Of a DNA stretch of 64,000 nt, positions 44,602-52,517 are shown piece by piece (positions within the stretch are counted from its first letter, which is position 1; each line of letters begins with the position of its first letter). The stretch is taken from the NCBI GenBank assembly GCA_011525785.1, contig WYBT01000005.1, positions 1-64,000 on the forward strand, written 5' to 3'. Origin of the DNA: Planctomycetaceae bacterium (GTDB lineage Bacteria > Planctomycetota > UBA1135 > GCA-002686595). The notes under the pieces are model-generated. The model did no database searches, was not told the DNA's origin, and worked only from the letters and a program-made list of their open reading frames with translations. The position numbers were made by a program, and so were the translations under genes.

Positions 44602-46350
44602 TTGAGCGATCGAAGAGGACGAGGCCGGCGCAAGCCCGGCAGTGGTTCCACCAGTTCCCAAGCCGCCAAGGCTGGCCCGCGCGCCGAGCCGCTGAAGCCG
44701 ACGACGGAGGCGCCGAACATCGAGAGCTTCCGCGAATGGCCGCTGGCGGAAGAAGTGCAGCGCGCGATCGAGGGTATGGGCATCAGCAAGCCCACGCCGG
44801 TGCAGAAGCTCGCCATCGGTCCGGTGCTCGAGGGCCGCGACGTCATCGCCAAGGCCGAGACCGGCACCGGCAAGACGCTGGCCTTCGGCGCGCCGATGAT
44901 GAGCAAGATCGAGTCAGGGCGCGCGACGGTGTTGGGACTTGTGTTGTGCCCGACGCGCGAGCTCGCGCAGCAGGTGTGCGGCGTGCTCGAGAAGCTCGGC
45001 GCTACGCGCGGCGTGAAGACGGCGCTGGTGGTCGGTGGCGAGCCCATGCCGCCGCAGATCAACGCGCTCAAGGCCGGCGCACAGGTCGTGGTCGGCACGC
45101 CGGGCCGCGTGATCGACCTCTACGGCCAGCGCTTCCTCTCGTTCCCCTGGACCGAGTTCGTGGTGCTCGACGAAGCCGACGAGATGCTCGAGATCGGCTT
45201 CATCGACGACGTGCGCAAGATCCTCTCGTACACGCCCGAGGAGCGCCAAACGCTGCTGTTCTCGGCCACTTACCCCGCCGAAGTGCTCAAGCTCGCGCGC
45301 GAGAGCACGCGCAACCCGATCGAACTCGCCACCGCCGCAGGCATCGCCACGGTCAAGAACATCGACCAGAGCTGGATCGCCGCGCGCCGCGAGGACCGCG
45401 CGCTCTTGCTCACGCGCATCATCGAGCAGAGCGCCTCCGACGACGTGTTCCTGGTCTTCTGCGACCGGCGCACCGAAGTCGACCAGCTCTTCCGCCAGCT
45501 CGGGCGCCTGCCGTTCTCGATCAAGTCGCTGCACGGCGGCTATGACCAGGCGGCGCGCTTCCGCGTGATGAGCGCCTTCCGCACGGGCGAAGTGAAGGCC
45601 CTGATCGCCACCGACGTCGCCGCGCGCGGACTCGACGTGCACCAGGTGACGCACGTCGTCAACTACGCGGTGCCGCGCGACGCATCGACCTACACGCACC
45701 GCATCGGCCGCACCGGCCGCGCTGGCCGCGACGGAACGGCGATCACGATCGTCGGCCCCGAGCACGTCGGGCGCTGGCACGAGATCCTGCGCGACACCAA
45801 GTGGGAGATCCGCGAGGACCAGGCGCCGGAGCGCTCGGGCCGGCCGCGCGTGCGCGAGGAGCGCCGCGGCTCAGGCGAACGCGCGCGCGATGAGCACCGC
45901 CGCGGCGGGTCCGCACCCCAGCGCGAGGACAGCGGCCCGCGCCGCGAGCCCGAGGCGCCGGAGCGCGAAGTGCGCCGCTCGCGCCGCGACGAGGCCCCCG
46001 CCCGCGAGCCGCGCCGCGATCCTCGCCCGCCGGAGAGCGCGCGTCCCGATGCGGGCGCAGGCCGTCCGTCCCCCGCAGCTCGGCCGCAACGCGCCGCAGC
46101 AGCGCCGCCGCAGCGCGCGCCGCGTCCGACCGCGCAAGCGCCCTCCGATCGCCCCAAGCGCGAGATGTCGACGCGCGAGCGGCTGCGGCTCGAACGCGAG
46201 CGCGCGGCGCAGTTGGCGAACTCGCCGTCGAGCCCGGCCCCCAAGGCCCCGCCCGCACCCAGCTCGGGCGATGAGGCCGACTCGAGCGCGCCGCGCCGGC
46301 GGCGTCGCGGCGGACGGGGAACGCGCGGCCCGACCGCAGAGCAGGCCTGA
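44602..46350 (+). CDS. DEAD-box RNA helicase with long basic tail
   Basis: A 582-residue ATP-dependent RNA helicase. Motifs in order: AETGTGKT (85-92), PTREL (118-122), GTPGR (166-170), VLDEAD (188-193), SAT, then [11 protein letters not shown] in the second RecA lobe. It would remodel RNA in ribosome assembly or decay. From about 390 to the end the chain is Arg/Pro/Glu-rich, disordered and strongly basic, ending in [12 protein letters not shown], which probably binds RNA non-specifically. TTG 44602 is the start, with an AGGAAGAG Shine-Dalgarno 7 bases upstream. Confidence 0.93.
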   Translation: MSDRRGRGRRKPGSGSTSSQAAKAGPRAEPLKPTTEAPNIESFREWPLAEEVQRAIEGMGISKPTPVQKLAIGPVLEGRDVIAKAETGTGKTLAFGAPMMSKIESGRATVLGLVLCPTRELAQQVCGVLEKLGATRGVKTALVVGGEPMPPQINALKAGAQVVVGTPGRVIDLYGQRFLSFPWTEFVVLDEADEMLEIGFIDDVRKILSYTPEERQTLLFSATYPAEVLKLARESTRNPIELATAAGIATVKNIDQSWIAARREDRALLLTRIIEQSASDDVFLVFCDRRTEVDQLFRQLGRLPFSIKSLHGGYDQAARFRVMSAFRTGEVKALIATDVAARGLDVHQVTHVVNYAVPRDASTYTHRIGRTGRAGRDGTAITIVGPEHVGRWHEILRDTKWEIREDQAPERSGRPRVREERRGSGERARDEHRRGGSAPQREDSGPRREPEAPEREVRRSRRDEAPAREPRRDPRPPESARPDAGAGRPSPAARPQRAAAAPPQRAPRPTAQAPSDRPKREMSTRERLRLERERAAQLANSPSSPAPKAPPAPSSGDEADSSAPRRRRRGGRGTRGPTAEQA

Positions 46351-46415
46351 GCGCGAACAGCGACTAAGATCGCGTCCGCTTTCGCGCGCTCTCCACGCTC
46401 CCACGCCACGACACC

Positions 46416-46826
46416 ATGGGCGGATCGAACCCCTACATCCAGTCAGCCAAGTACGACCTGCCCAAGCAGAAGTACACGATCACCTTCCTGCCGCTGAACA
46501 AGGTGGTCGAGGTCGACCCCGCGGAGCTGCCCTACTCGCGCGACGGCGCGGTGGGCTCGATCCTCGAGATCGCGATGGGCCACGAGATCGACATCGACCA
46601 CGCCTGCGGCGGCGTGTGCGCCTGCTCGACCTGCCACGTGATCGTGCGCGAGGGCCTGGGGAGCATGAACGCGGCGGGCGACGCCGAGCTCGACCAGCTC
46701 GACAACGCCCGCGGCGTGACCGCGAAGTCGCGCCTGGCCTGCCAGGCCGTCGCCAACGGCTCGTGCAACGTCGTGATCGAGATCCCCAAGTGGAACCGCA
46801 ACCTCGTGCGCGAGGAGCACCATTGA
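46416..46826 (+). CDS. fdx: ISC-type 2Fe-2S ferredoxin
   Basis: A 136-residue ferredoxin of the adrenodoxin/ISC type. Cys64, Cys70, Cys73 and Cys109 give the C-x5-C-x2-C...C cluster spacing. An extra Cys68 is also present, as in bacterial Fdx proteins. A 20-residue N-terminal extension precedes the core. It carries one electron, for iron-sulfur assembly or for a reductase partner. IspH, a [4Fe-4S] enzyme that needs an electron donor, starts 38 bases later, so it is a plausible client. A TAAGAT hexamer (46365-46370) lies 45 bases before the ATG. Confidence 0.92.
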   Translation: MGGSNPYIQSAKYDLPKQKYTITFLPLNKVVEVDPAELPYSRDGAVGSILEIAMGHEIDIDHACGGVCACSTCHVIVREGLGSMNAAGDAELDQLDNARGVTAKSRLACQAVANGSCNVVIEIPKWNRNLVREEHH

Positions 46827-46864
46827 GCCAGCGCGAGCGAAGCGAGAACATCCCGGGCCTCGCC

Positions 46865-47785
46865 ATGCAAGTGCTCCTCGCCCAACCGCGCGGCTTCTGC
46901 GCCGGCGTCGACCGCGCCATCGAGATCGTCGAGCGCGCGCTCGAGCGCTACGGCGCGCCGGTCTACGTCCTGCACGAGATCGTGCACAACCGCTATGTGG
47001 TCGACGACCTCTCCTCGCGGGGCGTCGTGTTCGTCGACTCGCTCGATCAGGCCCCCGAAGGCTCGGTCACGATCTTCAGCGCCCACGGCGTCTCCGAGGA
47101 CGTCGTCACGCGCGCGAAGGCGCGCCAGCTGCGCGTGATCGACGCGACCTGCCCGCTCGTCACCAAGGTGCACCTGCAGGCGCAGCAGTACCACCGCGAG
47201 GGGCGCGAGCTGATCCTGATCGGCCACGAAGGCCACCCCGAGGTCGAAGGCACGCGCGGGCGCGTCACCGGCAAGGTCTACGTGCTCTCGACGCTCGAAG
47301 AGGTCGCACAGCTCGAGGTCGACAATCCCGAGCGGCTCTCGTACGTCACGCAGACCACGCTCTCGGTCGACGACACGCGCGAGGTGATCGACGCGCTCAA
47401 GCGGCGCTTCCCTTCGATCAAGGGGCCCGAGCTCAAGGACATCTGCTACGCCACGCAGAACCGCCAGAACGCGGTCAAGGAGATGAGCGATCGCATCGAT
47501 CTGCTCCTGGTCGTCGGCTCGCAGAACAGCTCGAATTCCAGCCGCCTGCGCGAACTGGGCGAGCGCAAGGGCGTGCCCTCGCACCTGATCGACGGCGCGG
47601 AGCAGATCGATCCCGCCTGGTTCCGCAAGGGCGCGCGCATCGGCGTCACCGCCGGCGCGAGCGCTCCCGAGTCGCTCGTGCAGCAGGTGCTCGCGCGCCT
47701 CGAGCAACTCGGCGTCACGAGCGTGACCGAGATGGACGGCGAGCGCGAGACGATCACCTTCCGCCTGCCGGAAGAGCTCGCGTAG
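46865..47785 (+). CDS. ispH: 4-hydroxy-3-methylbut-2-enyl diphosphate reductase
   Basis: A 306-residue enzyme that makes isopentenyl and dimethylallyl diphosphate in the last step of the MEP pathway. The three cluster cysteines are Cys12 (GFCAGVDRA), Cys96 (DATCPLVTK) and Cys194 (ICYATQNRQ); HGHP-type His and EVEGT (about 126-130) are also present. ATG 46865 gives the normal N-terminus. A TTG at 46823 overlapping the ferredoxin stop would add 14 residues and is less likely. It is probably cotranscribed with the upstream ferredoxin. Confidence 0.95.
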   Translation: MQVLLAQPRGFCAGVDRAIEIVERALERYGAPVYVLHEIVHNRYVVDDLSSRGVVFVDSLDQAPEGSVTIFSAHGVSEDVVTRAKARQLRVIDATCPLVTKVHLQAQQYHREGRELILIGHEGHPEVEGTRGRVTGKVYVLSTLEEVAQLEVDNPERLSYVTQTTLSVDDTREVIDALKRRFPSIKGPELKDICYATQNRQNAVKEMSDRIDLLLVVGSQNSSNSSRLRELGERKGVPSHLIDGAEQIDPAWFRKGARIGVTAGASAPESLVQQVLARLEQLGVTSVTEMDGERETITFRLPEELA

Positions 47786-47799
47786 CGCCGAGCGGTTCG

Positions 47800-48549
47800 A
47801 TGGCGCGCCGGGCGGTGAGTCGACGCACCGCTTTCGCACTCGCCGTGCTCGGCGTCCTGGGTTGCGCAAGCGAGCCCCGCGCGCCGTCGCGGCCTCCCAT
47901 CCCGGCCGGCGAGGATCCGCTCGCCTGGTCGAAGGAGCTCGAAGCCTTCGCGCGCGCCGATCGCGAGGCGCCGTTCGCCCCCGGCGGCGTCGTGTTCGTC
48001 GGCAGCTCGAGCATCCGGATGTGGAGCACGCTGGCCGAAGACCTTGCGCCGACGCGCGTGCTCAACCGCGGCTTCGGCGGCTCGCGGCTGTTCGACGCGG
48101 TGTACTGGTCGCGCGAGCTGGTCAGCATTCACGAGCCCGCGCTCGCGGTGGTGTTCAGCGGCACGAACGACCTCGCGGGCCCCGACGCCAAGAGCCCGGA
48201 GCGCGTGCGCGCGCTGTTCCTCGAGTTGGTCGAGCGCCTGCACGCCGAGGACGACGAGCTCCAGATCGTGTACGTCGCGATCACGCCGACGCTCGCGCGC
48301 GAGGAGCACATTACTGCGGTGCGCGAGGCGAACCGCCTGATCCAGGCCGCGTGCGAGCGCGACGCGCGCCTGGAGTTCGTCGATCCGACGCCAGGGCTGC
48401 TCGACGCCTCGGGCCGCCCCGATGCGCAGTTCTTCCTCGACGATCGATTGCACTTGAATGCGAAGGGCTACGCGGTGTGGACAGCGGCGCTGCGGCCGGT
48501 GCTCGAGCGCAGACTCCGCGGAGAGCGGTCCGCGCGCGCGACGCGGTGA
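47800..48549 (+). CDS. SGNH/GDSL hydrolase lipoprotein
   Basis: A 249-residue lipoprotein. The signal peptide ends in VLGC (Cys22). The SGNH domain shows VGSSSIRMW (block I with the nucleophile), LNRGFGGS (block II), FSGTNDLAG (block III with Asn) and DDRLHLNAKGY (block V with Asp and His). It would remove an acyl or acetyl group from an extracytoplasmic substrate, probably a carbohydrate. It starts 14 bases after ispH ends, so it may ride on the ispH transcript. Confidence 0.87.
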   Translation: MARRAVSRRTAFALAVLGVLGCASEPRAPSRPPIPAGEDPLAWSKELEAFARADREAPFAPGGVVFVGSSSIRMWSTLAEDLAPTRVLNRGFGGSRLFDAVYWSRELVSIHEPALAVVFSGTNDLAGPDAKSPERVRALFLELVERLHAEDDELQIVYVAITPTLAREEHITAVREANRLIQAACERDARLEFVDPTPGLLDASGRPDAQFFLDDRLHLNAKGYAVWTAALRPVLERRLRGERSARATR

Positions 48550-48589
48550 CTCGCCGCGACGTCGTTCGCGCGCGCTGAGCGCGACTCGC

Positions 48590-48813
48590 GCGTGCCGAGC
48601 GAAGCCGCTGCGAGGTCCGCGACCTTGCCTTCGTCGCACTCGAGCAGCTTCTCGCCCAGCGCAGGGCGCGCGACGCGTTCGAGCGTGTCCTCCAGGAGCT
48701 GCGTGATCGAGCCGTAGCTCTCAGGGCGCGCGCGACGCAAGCCGCAGCGCTCTTCTCAGAGCTGTTCGAGCTCCAAGACGTTCGCCGGAAGGCCGCGCTG
48801 CTCGAGATCGCCG
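48590..48813 (-). pseudogene. Decayed partial copy of the NADPH-dependent FMN reductase gene
   Basis: On the minus strand, the translation reads GDLEQRGLPANVLELEQL, then a TGA stop, then (in the same frame) ESYGSITQLLEDTLERVARPALGEKLLECDEGKVADLAAASLGT. This lines up without gaps with the central part of the intact reductase at 50582-51157 (GDLEQRGLPENVLKLKQLF... and YNGSITPLLKNTIDWV...CYEGKVAGLAAAS). Both ends of the gene are missing and one internal stop is present. Both copies lie in the same orientation about 2.2 kb apart, which suggests an old duplication or a second acquired allele. The 123 bases from 48814 to 48936 show nothing else. Confidence 0.75.
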
Positions 48814-48936
48814 CGCGCGGCTCGCGAGGATTTCTTCCGAGTGCTGATGCGCGGCGGGGCGCGCGGCGCTCGTGGTCTTGCGCCCGACGTCGTGGACGAG
48901 CACGACCGGGCCCGACCTCACCACGAGCCCCCCGCC

Positions 48937-49518
48937 ATGACCCGCGACAATCGCCTGCCGTTCGTCTGGTTCAGTTGCCTCTGCGTCTGCGCCATGAACG
49001 CCTCCTGCGCGGGCGGCCGGCGCGCGCGAGACCTCCGCCAGCGCGACCACTGGTTCGCCGTCGGCGTTCAGCAAGTCACCGCCGACGAGGACAACTTCTA
49101 TGTCATCGGCATCAGCGACGAGCCTGGGCTCGCGCTGGACGGCGGCCTCGTCGTGCACCGCACGGCCGACTTCGAAGTCGGACTGGAAGCCCTGGCGCAG
49201 TACTCCAAGCACGACTTCGTCGCTGTCGACGGGTACGAGAACGCGACCAACCTCTCGCTCGGCGCCGGCGCGCGCATCACGCCTTCGCGACCCTGGGGCG
49301 GGCTCACGCCCTTCGTGCGCGCGGGACTGCTCTACCAGTACGTCTTGGAGGACATCGTCGACGACGACGGCGTGGGGTTCTACACGGGCCTTGGGCTGGA
49401 TGCCGCGGTGGCTCCCGGACTCACGATCGGCCCGAGCCTGACCTGGTCGCTGGTCGAGGTCGATCGCGCCGAGATCACGCAGCTCTCCTACGGCGTCCGA
49501 CTGGGCTGGAGCTTCTGA
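48937..49518 (+). CDS. Outer-membrane beta-barrel-like protein
   Basis: A 193-residue exported protein. A hydrophobic, cysteine-rich signal (about 8-22) ends near MNASC, which could be a lipoprotein site but is not a standard lipobox. The rest alternates polar and apolar residues in short strands with turns rich in Asp and Gly, and ends in Trp-Ser-Phe, the terminal aromatic residue typical of outer-membrane barrels. No family is recognised. ATG 48937 was taken because it places the signal at the terminus; the frame is open upstream. A TolB-like lipoprotein gene follows 54 bases later. Confidence 0.7.
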   Translation: MTRDNRLPFVWFSCLCVCAMNASCAGGRRARDLRQRDHWFAVGVQQVTADEDNFYVIGISDEPGLALDGGLVVHRTADFEVGLEALAQYSKHDFVAVDGYENATNLSLGAGARITPSRPWGGLTPFVRAGLLYQYVLEDIVDDDGVGFYTGLGLDAAVAPGLTIGPSLTWSLVEVDRAEITQLSYGVRLGWSF

Positions 49519-49572
49519 CGAACGCCGCCCGCGCCACTCGATCGAACCCGGCTCCCACTCACTGCCACCACC

Positions 49573-50571
49573 ATGCAATCGAATCTCACGACGCTCACGA
49601 TCTTCTGCTCGGCGCTCGCACTCGCGACCAGTTGCGCCAGCACCGCTTCACTCCAGTCGGAGGAAGGTCCCACGCCGGACCTGCTCGCTTCCGACGCCAG
49701 TTCGCAGCGCGCCGTCGCGGAGGTGACGTCCAAGCGCTTTCCCGACAGCGACGAGATGGCGCCGGCCGCGATCGATGGCCGGCGCGTCGCCTTCGTCACC
49801 AACGCCAACGGCCAACTGGACATCCGCGCCGTCGACTACGTCAATCTCGAGGACGGCACCTCGTCCGAGCTGGTGGCCAGCGACAGCGACGAGAAGGCGC
49901 CGTTCGTGGACGCCAAGGGCGTGTGCTACTTCGTCGCCGATCCGGGCGGGCGCTGCCAGGTGTTCTCAGGGAACCTGCCCAAGGTCGAGAGTCGGCGCGT
50001 CGTGGTCACCGGCCTCAACCACGTGAACTGGCCGCACCTCTCGGCCGACGGGCGGCGCCTCTTGTACTCGGCGCTCAACGCCGCCGGGCGCTACGAAGTG
50101 TGGTACCGCAACTTCAGCGAGGGCAGCGACGTGAACGTGTGCGTCGGTCAGCGCGCGCGCTGGAATCCCAGGGACCCCGACGAGTTCGTGTTCGTGCGCG
50201 AGGAGGGCGGCGTGTGGAGCATCTTCAAGCACAACCTCGCCACGCGCGCAGTCACGCGCCTCACGCGCAGCGACGCCGATCGCTTCGATCCGGAGTTCTC
50301 GCCGGACGGCGAGCTGATCGCCTTCGTCTCGAACGAGAGCAACTCGAGCGACATCCGCGTGATGCGCGCCGACGGCTCGATCTCGATCGTGGTGGACACG
50401 CACGGCGCCCGGGACTGTCAGCCGACCTGGACGCCGGACGGGCAGTCGCTCTTGTTCACCTCCGATCGACAGGGCAGCTTCGACATCTACCGCGTCGCGC
50501 TGGAGGAAGACCTCGCCGGAATGCGCAGCGAGCGCGCGGCGCCGAGCGACTCCCCCGCCGCTCAGCCCTGA
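49573..50571 (+). CDS. TolB-like PD40 beta-propeller lipoprotein
   Basis: A 332-residue exported protein with a signal peptide ending in LATSC (Cys21), probably a lipoprotein. From about residue 55 it shows repeated propeller blades, with the PD40 pattern clear in FDPEFSPDGELIAFVSNESN and CQPTWTPDGQSLLFTSDRQGSFDIY. Such TolB-like propellers act as scaffolds or binding proteins in the cell envelope. A barrel-like gene precedes it. Its 3' end is 10 bases from the convergent reductase gene. Confidence 0.87.
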   Translation: MQSNLTTLTIFCSALALATSCASTASLQSEEGPTPDLLASDASSQRAVAEVTSKRFPDSDEMAPAAIDGRRVAFVTNANGQLDIRAVDYVNLEDGTSSELVASDSDEKAPFVDAKGVCYFVADPGGRCQVFSGNLPKVESRRVVVTGLNHVNWPHLSADGRRLLYSALNAAGRYEVWYRNFSEGSDVNVCVGQRARWNPRDPDEFVFVREEGGVWSIFKHNLATRAVTRLTRSDADRFDPEFSPDGELIAFVSNESNSSDIRVMRADGSISIVVDTHGARDCQPTWTPDGQSLLFTSDRQGSFDIYRVALEEDLAGMRSERAAPSDSPAAQP

Positions 50572-50581
50572 CGCGCGCGCG

Positions 50582-51157
50582 TCACTGGAGCAGCCGCGCC
50601 GCCAGCCGCGCCACTGCCGCGCCGACTGCGTGCACGGCCGCGCGCTGCTTCTCGTCGACGAGTTCGCCGCGCTCGTCGAAGGCCTTGTTCGCCTGGCCCA
50701 CGGCGGCTTGCTCGGGAACGACGAGCAGCTTGATCCCGCCGAGGATCATGCGCACGTGCACCAGCCCGCGCAGGCCGCCGAGCGCGCCGGGCGAAGCGGC
50801 CGCGAGGCCCGCGACCTTGCCCTCGTAGCACTCGAGCGGCTTCTCGCCCGGCGCGGGGCGCGAGACCCAGTCGATCGTGTTCTTGAGCAGCGGCGTGATC
50901 GAGCCGTTGTACTCGGGGCAGGCGAGCAGCAAGCCGTGGTGCTCCTTGAAGAGCTGCTTGAGCTTCAGGACGTTCTCCGGAAGGCCGCGCTGCTCGAGAT
51001 CGCCGTCGTAGAGCGGCAGTTCGAAATCCCGCAGGTCGATCTGCGTGACCTGCGCGCCCGCGGCGACGGCGCCAGCGGCGAGGTGCGGGACCAGGCGCTT
51101 GTTGAGCGAGGCGGAACGGGCGCTGCCGGCGAAGGCGAGGAGTCGGGGGGTGGGCAT
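50582..51157 (-). CDS. NADPH-dependent FMN reductase
   Basis: A 191-residue flavodoxin-like reductase. FAGSARSASLNKRL near the start binds the FMN phosphate, CPEYNGSITPLLKN is the second flavin loop, and GKVAGLAAASPGALGG is the third. It reduces FMN, quinones or other acceptors with NAD(P)H. The intact family length and lack of internal stops show it is functional. A decayed partial copy lies at 48590-48813. ATG 51157 is used. Confidence 0.92.
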   Translation of the reverse strand: MPTPRLLAFAGSARSASLNKRLVPHLAAGAVAAGAQVTQIDLRDFELPLYDGDLEQRGLPENVLKLKQLFKEHHGLLLACPEYNGSITPLLKNTIDWVSRPAPGEKPLECYEGKVAGLAAASPGALGGLRGLVHVRMILGGIKLLVVPEQAAVGQANKAFDERGELVDEKQRAAVHAVGAAVARLAARLLQ

Positions 51158-51204
51158 GTGGGAGTCGTTTTCGCGGGGGTGACTGACGAATCGAAGCGTG
51201 AGAA

Positions 51205-51528
51205 ATGGGCTCGAGTTCCAGGGCCAGTTCCGTCGACAACTGCGCCGTGGGGGCGAAGAAGGAGACGACCAGCGCGTGGGTTGTGATCGCGTCGGTGGGC
51301 GTGGTGGCGCTCGCGGGCTTCACGCTGCGGACCGACGGGCCGCGCGATGCGGTGCAGCGCGTGCGTCGTGCTGCGCAGCGTGACGCGCTCGAGCGGATCG
51401 TGCGAGAGCAGCAGCGCGCGAGGGTAGCGCTCAACGCGCCGCCCGGCGTCGCTGGCGGCGCTTCTATCCCTGCGACGAGCGACGGACTCGCTGCACCCGA
51501 TCCGCAAGCCGTGCTGCACGCGCGCTGA
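51205..51528 (+). CDS. Small single-helix membrane protein, hypothetical
   Basis: A 107-residue frame with one hydrophobic helix (about 24-41, AWVVIASVGVVALAGF), then a highly charged Arg/Gln/Glu stretch and a Pro/Ala-rich tail. Third codon positions are strongly G/C, like the neighbours, which supports coding. No family is recognised. It could be an accessory membrane peptide, or a chance frame in high-GC DNA. An inverted repeat follows its stop. Confidence 0.45.
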   Translation: MGSSSRASSVDNCAVGAKKETTSAWVVIASVGVVALAGFTLRTDGPRDAVQRVRRAAQRDALERIVREQQRARVALNAPPGVAGGASIPATSDGLAAPDPQAVLHAR

Positions 51529-51532
51529 ACTT

Positions 51533-51569
51533 CTCCTGGATCTCTCGCGCTGCGTGGAGCATCCAGGAG
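51533..51569 (+). terminator. Inverted repeat after the small ORF
   Basis: CTCCTGGAT (51533-51541) and ATCCAGGAG (51561-51569) form a perfect 9-base-pair stem with a 19-base loop, 4 bases after the stop at 51528. It lacks a T-run. It may act as a terminator or protect the 3' end. Confidence 0.4.
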
Positions 51570-51627
51570 GCGGTAGCGACCCAACCGAGAGTTCAGCGCG
51601 GCCGAGCGCCAAGCTGAGCGAGGGCGA

Positions 51628-52509
51628 TCACCACGTCGCCGCCGCGATCAAACGCTCGATCGCGCGCTCTTCGCCGTCTTTCGGCCAGCACTCGAGCCCG
51701 ACGAAGCCCTTGTAGCCCAGCTCGTCGAGCGCGCGGAACACGCGCGGATAGAAGATCTCGCCCGTGCCCGGCTCGTTGCGGCCCGGCGTGTCGGCGACCT
51801 GCACGTAGGCGAGCTGATCGAGGCCGTCCTTGAGGCGCCCGCACAGATCGCCCTCGGCGAGCTGCATGTGGTAGAGGTCCCAGTTGATCTTCACGTGCGG
51901 CGAATTCACCTCGCGGCAGATGCGCACGGCCGCTTCCGAGCCGTACAGGCAGTGGCCGGGGTGATCGACGCGGCCGTTCATCGGCTCGAGGATCAGTGTC
52001 ACGTTGTGATCGCGCGCGATCGGCGCGAGCAGTTTCAGGCCCGCCGTGACGTGCGCGTGCATCTCGTCGCGCGTCATGCCCTTCTGATCGTTGCCGGCGA
52101 CGATCGTCATCATCGGGCACTCGATGCGGTTGGCGGCTTTGCAGGCTTCGCGCACCTCTTCGACGGCCTTGGCGTGGTTCGCGGGGTTGCACAGACCAGG
52201 TTCGAAGCCCCAGGCCGTGAACTGCGCGAACTTCACGCCGCGGTCTTTCGCCAGCTTCTCGAGCGCGGCGAGGTCCTTGTTGCGCCACGGCCAGAATTCG
52301 ATCGCCTCGAAGCCGTGCTCGAGGGAGCGCTCGACGCGCTGCTCGAAGGGCAGCTTGCTCCACCAGATCTCGCCGTTGACGGCGAAGCGCACTTTCAGCT
52401 TGCGCACGGCGTCGGCAGAGGCCGCCGCGCGTTCTTGCGCGCGCGCGGAACGAGGTGCGAGCAAAGCGGCGCTGGCGGCGAGGATCGCGCGGCGGTCGAG
52501 TTGGATCAT
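51628..52509 (-). CDS. Exported hydroxypyruvate isomerase-like TIM-barrel protein
   Basis: A 293-residue AP-endonuclease-2-type sugar isomerase/epimerase. The N-terminus has DRRAILAASAALLAP, a twin-arginine signal, so it would be exported folded. The barrel shows the family's Glu and His metal ligands in ILEPMNGRVDHPG and NWDLYHMQ, and the C-terminal GLECWPKDG segment. It resembles Hyi-like enzymes acting on keto sugars. It is the last of three minus-strand genes with the PVC dehydrogenase and a second TIM-barrel protein, a planctomycete-type arrangement for periplasmic sugar conversion. Confidence 0.87.
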   Translation of the reverse strand: MIQLDRRAILAASAALLAPRSARAQERAAASADAVRKLKVRFAVNGEIWWSKLPFEQRVERSLEHGFEAIEFWPWRNKDLAALEKLAKDRGVKFAQFTAWGFEPGLCNPANHAKAVEEVREACKAANRIECPMMTIVAGNDQKGMTRDEMHAHVTAGLKLLAPIARDHNVTLILEPMNGRVDHPGHCLYGSEAAVRICREVNSPHVKINWDLYHMQLAEGDLCGRLKDGLDQLAYVQVADTPGRNEPGTGEIFYPRVFRALDELGYKGFVGLECWPKDGEERAIERLIAAATW

Positions 52510-52517
52510 GGTTGGGC

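Noticed and set aside
46823..46864. TTG start for ispH overlapping the ferredoxin stop
   Set aside because: It would add a 14-residue tail absent from the normal IspH N-terminus; ATG 46865 fits the family better.
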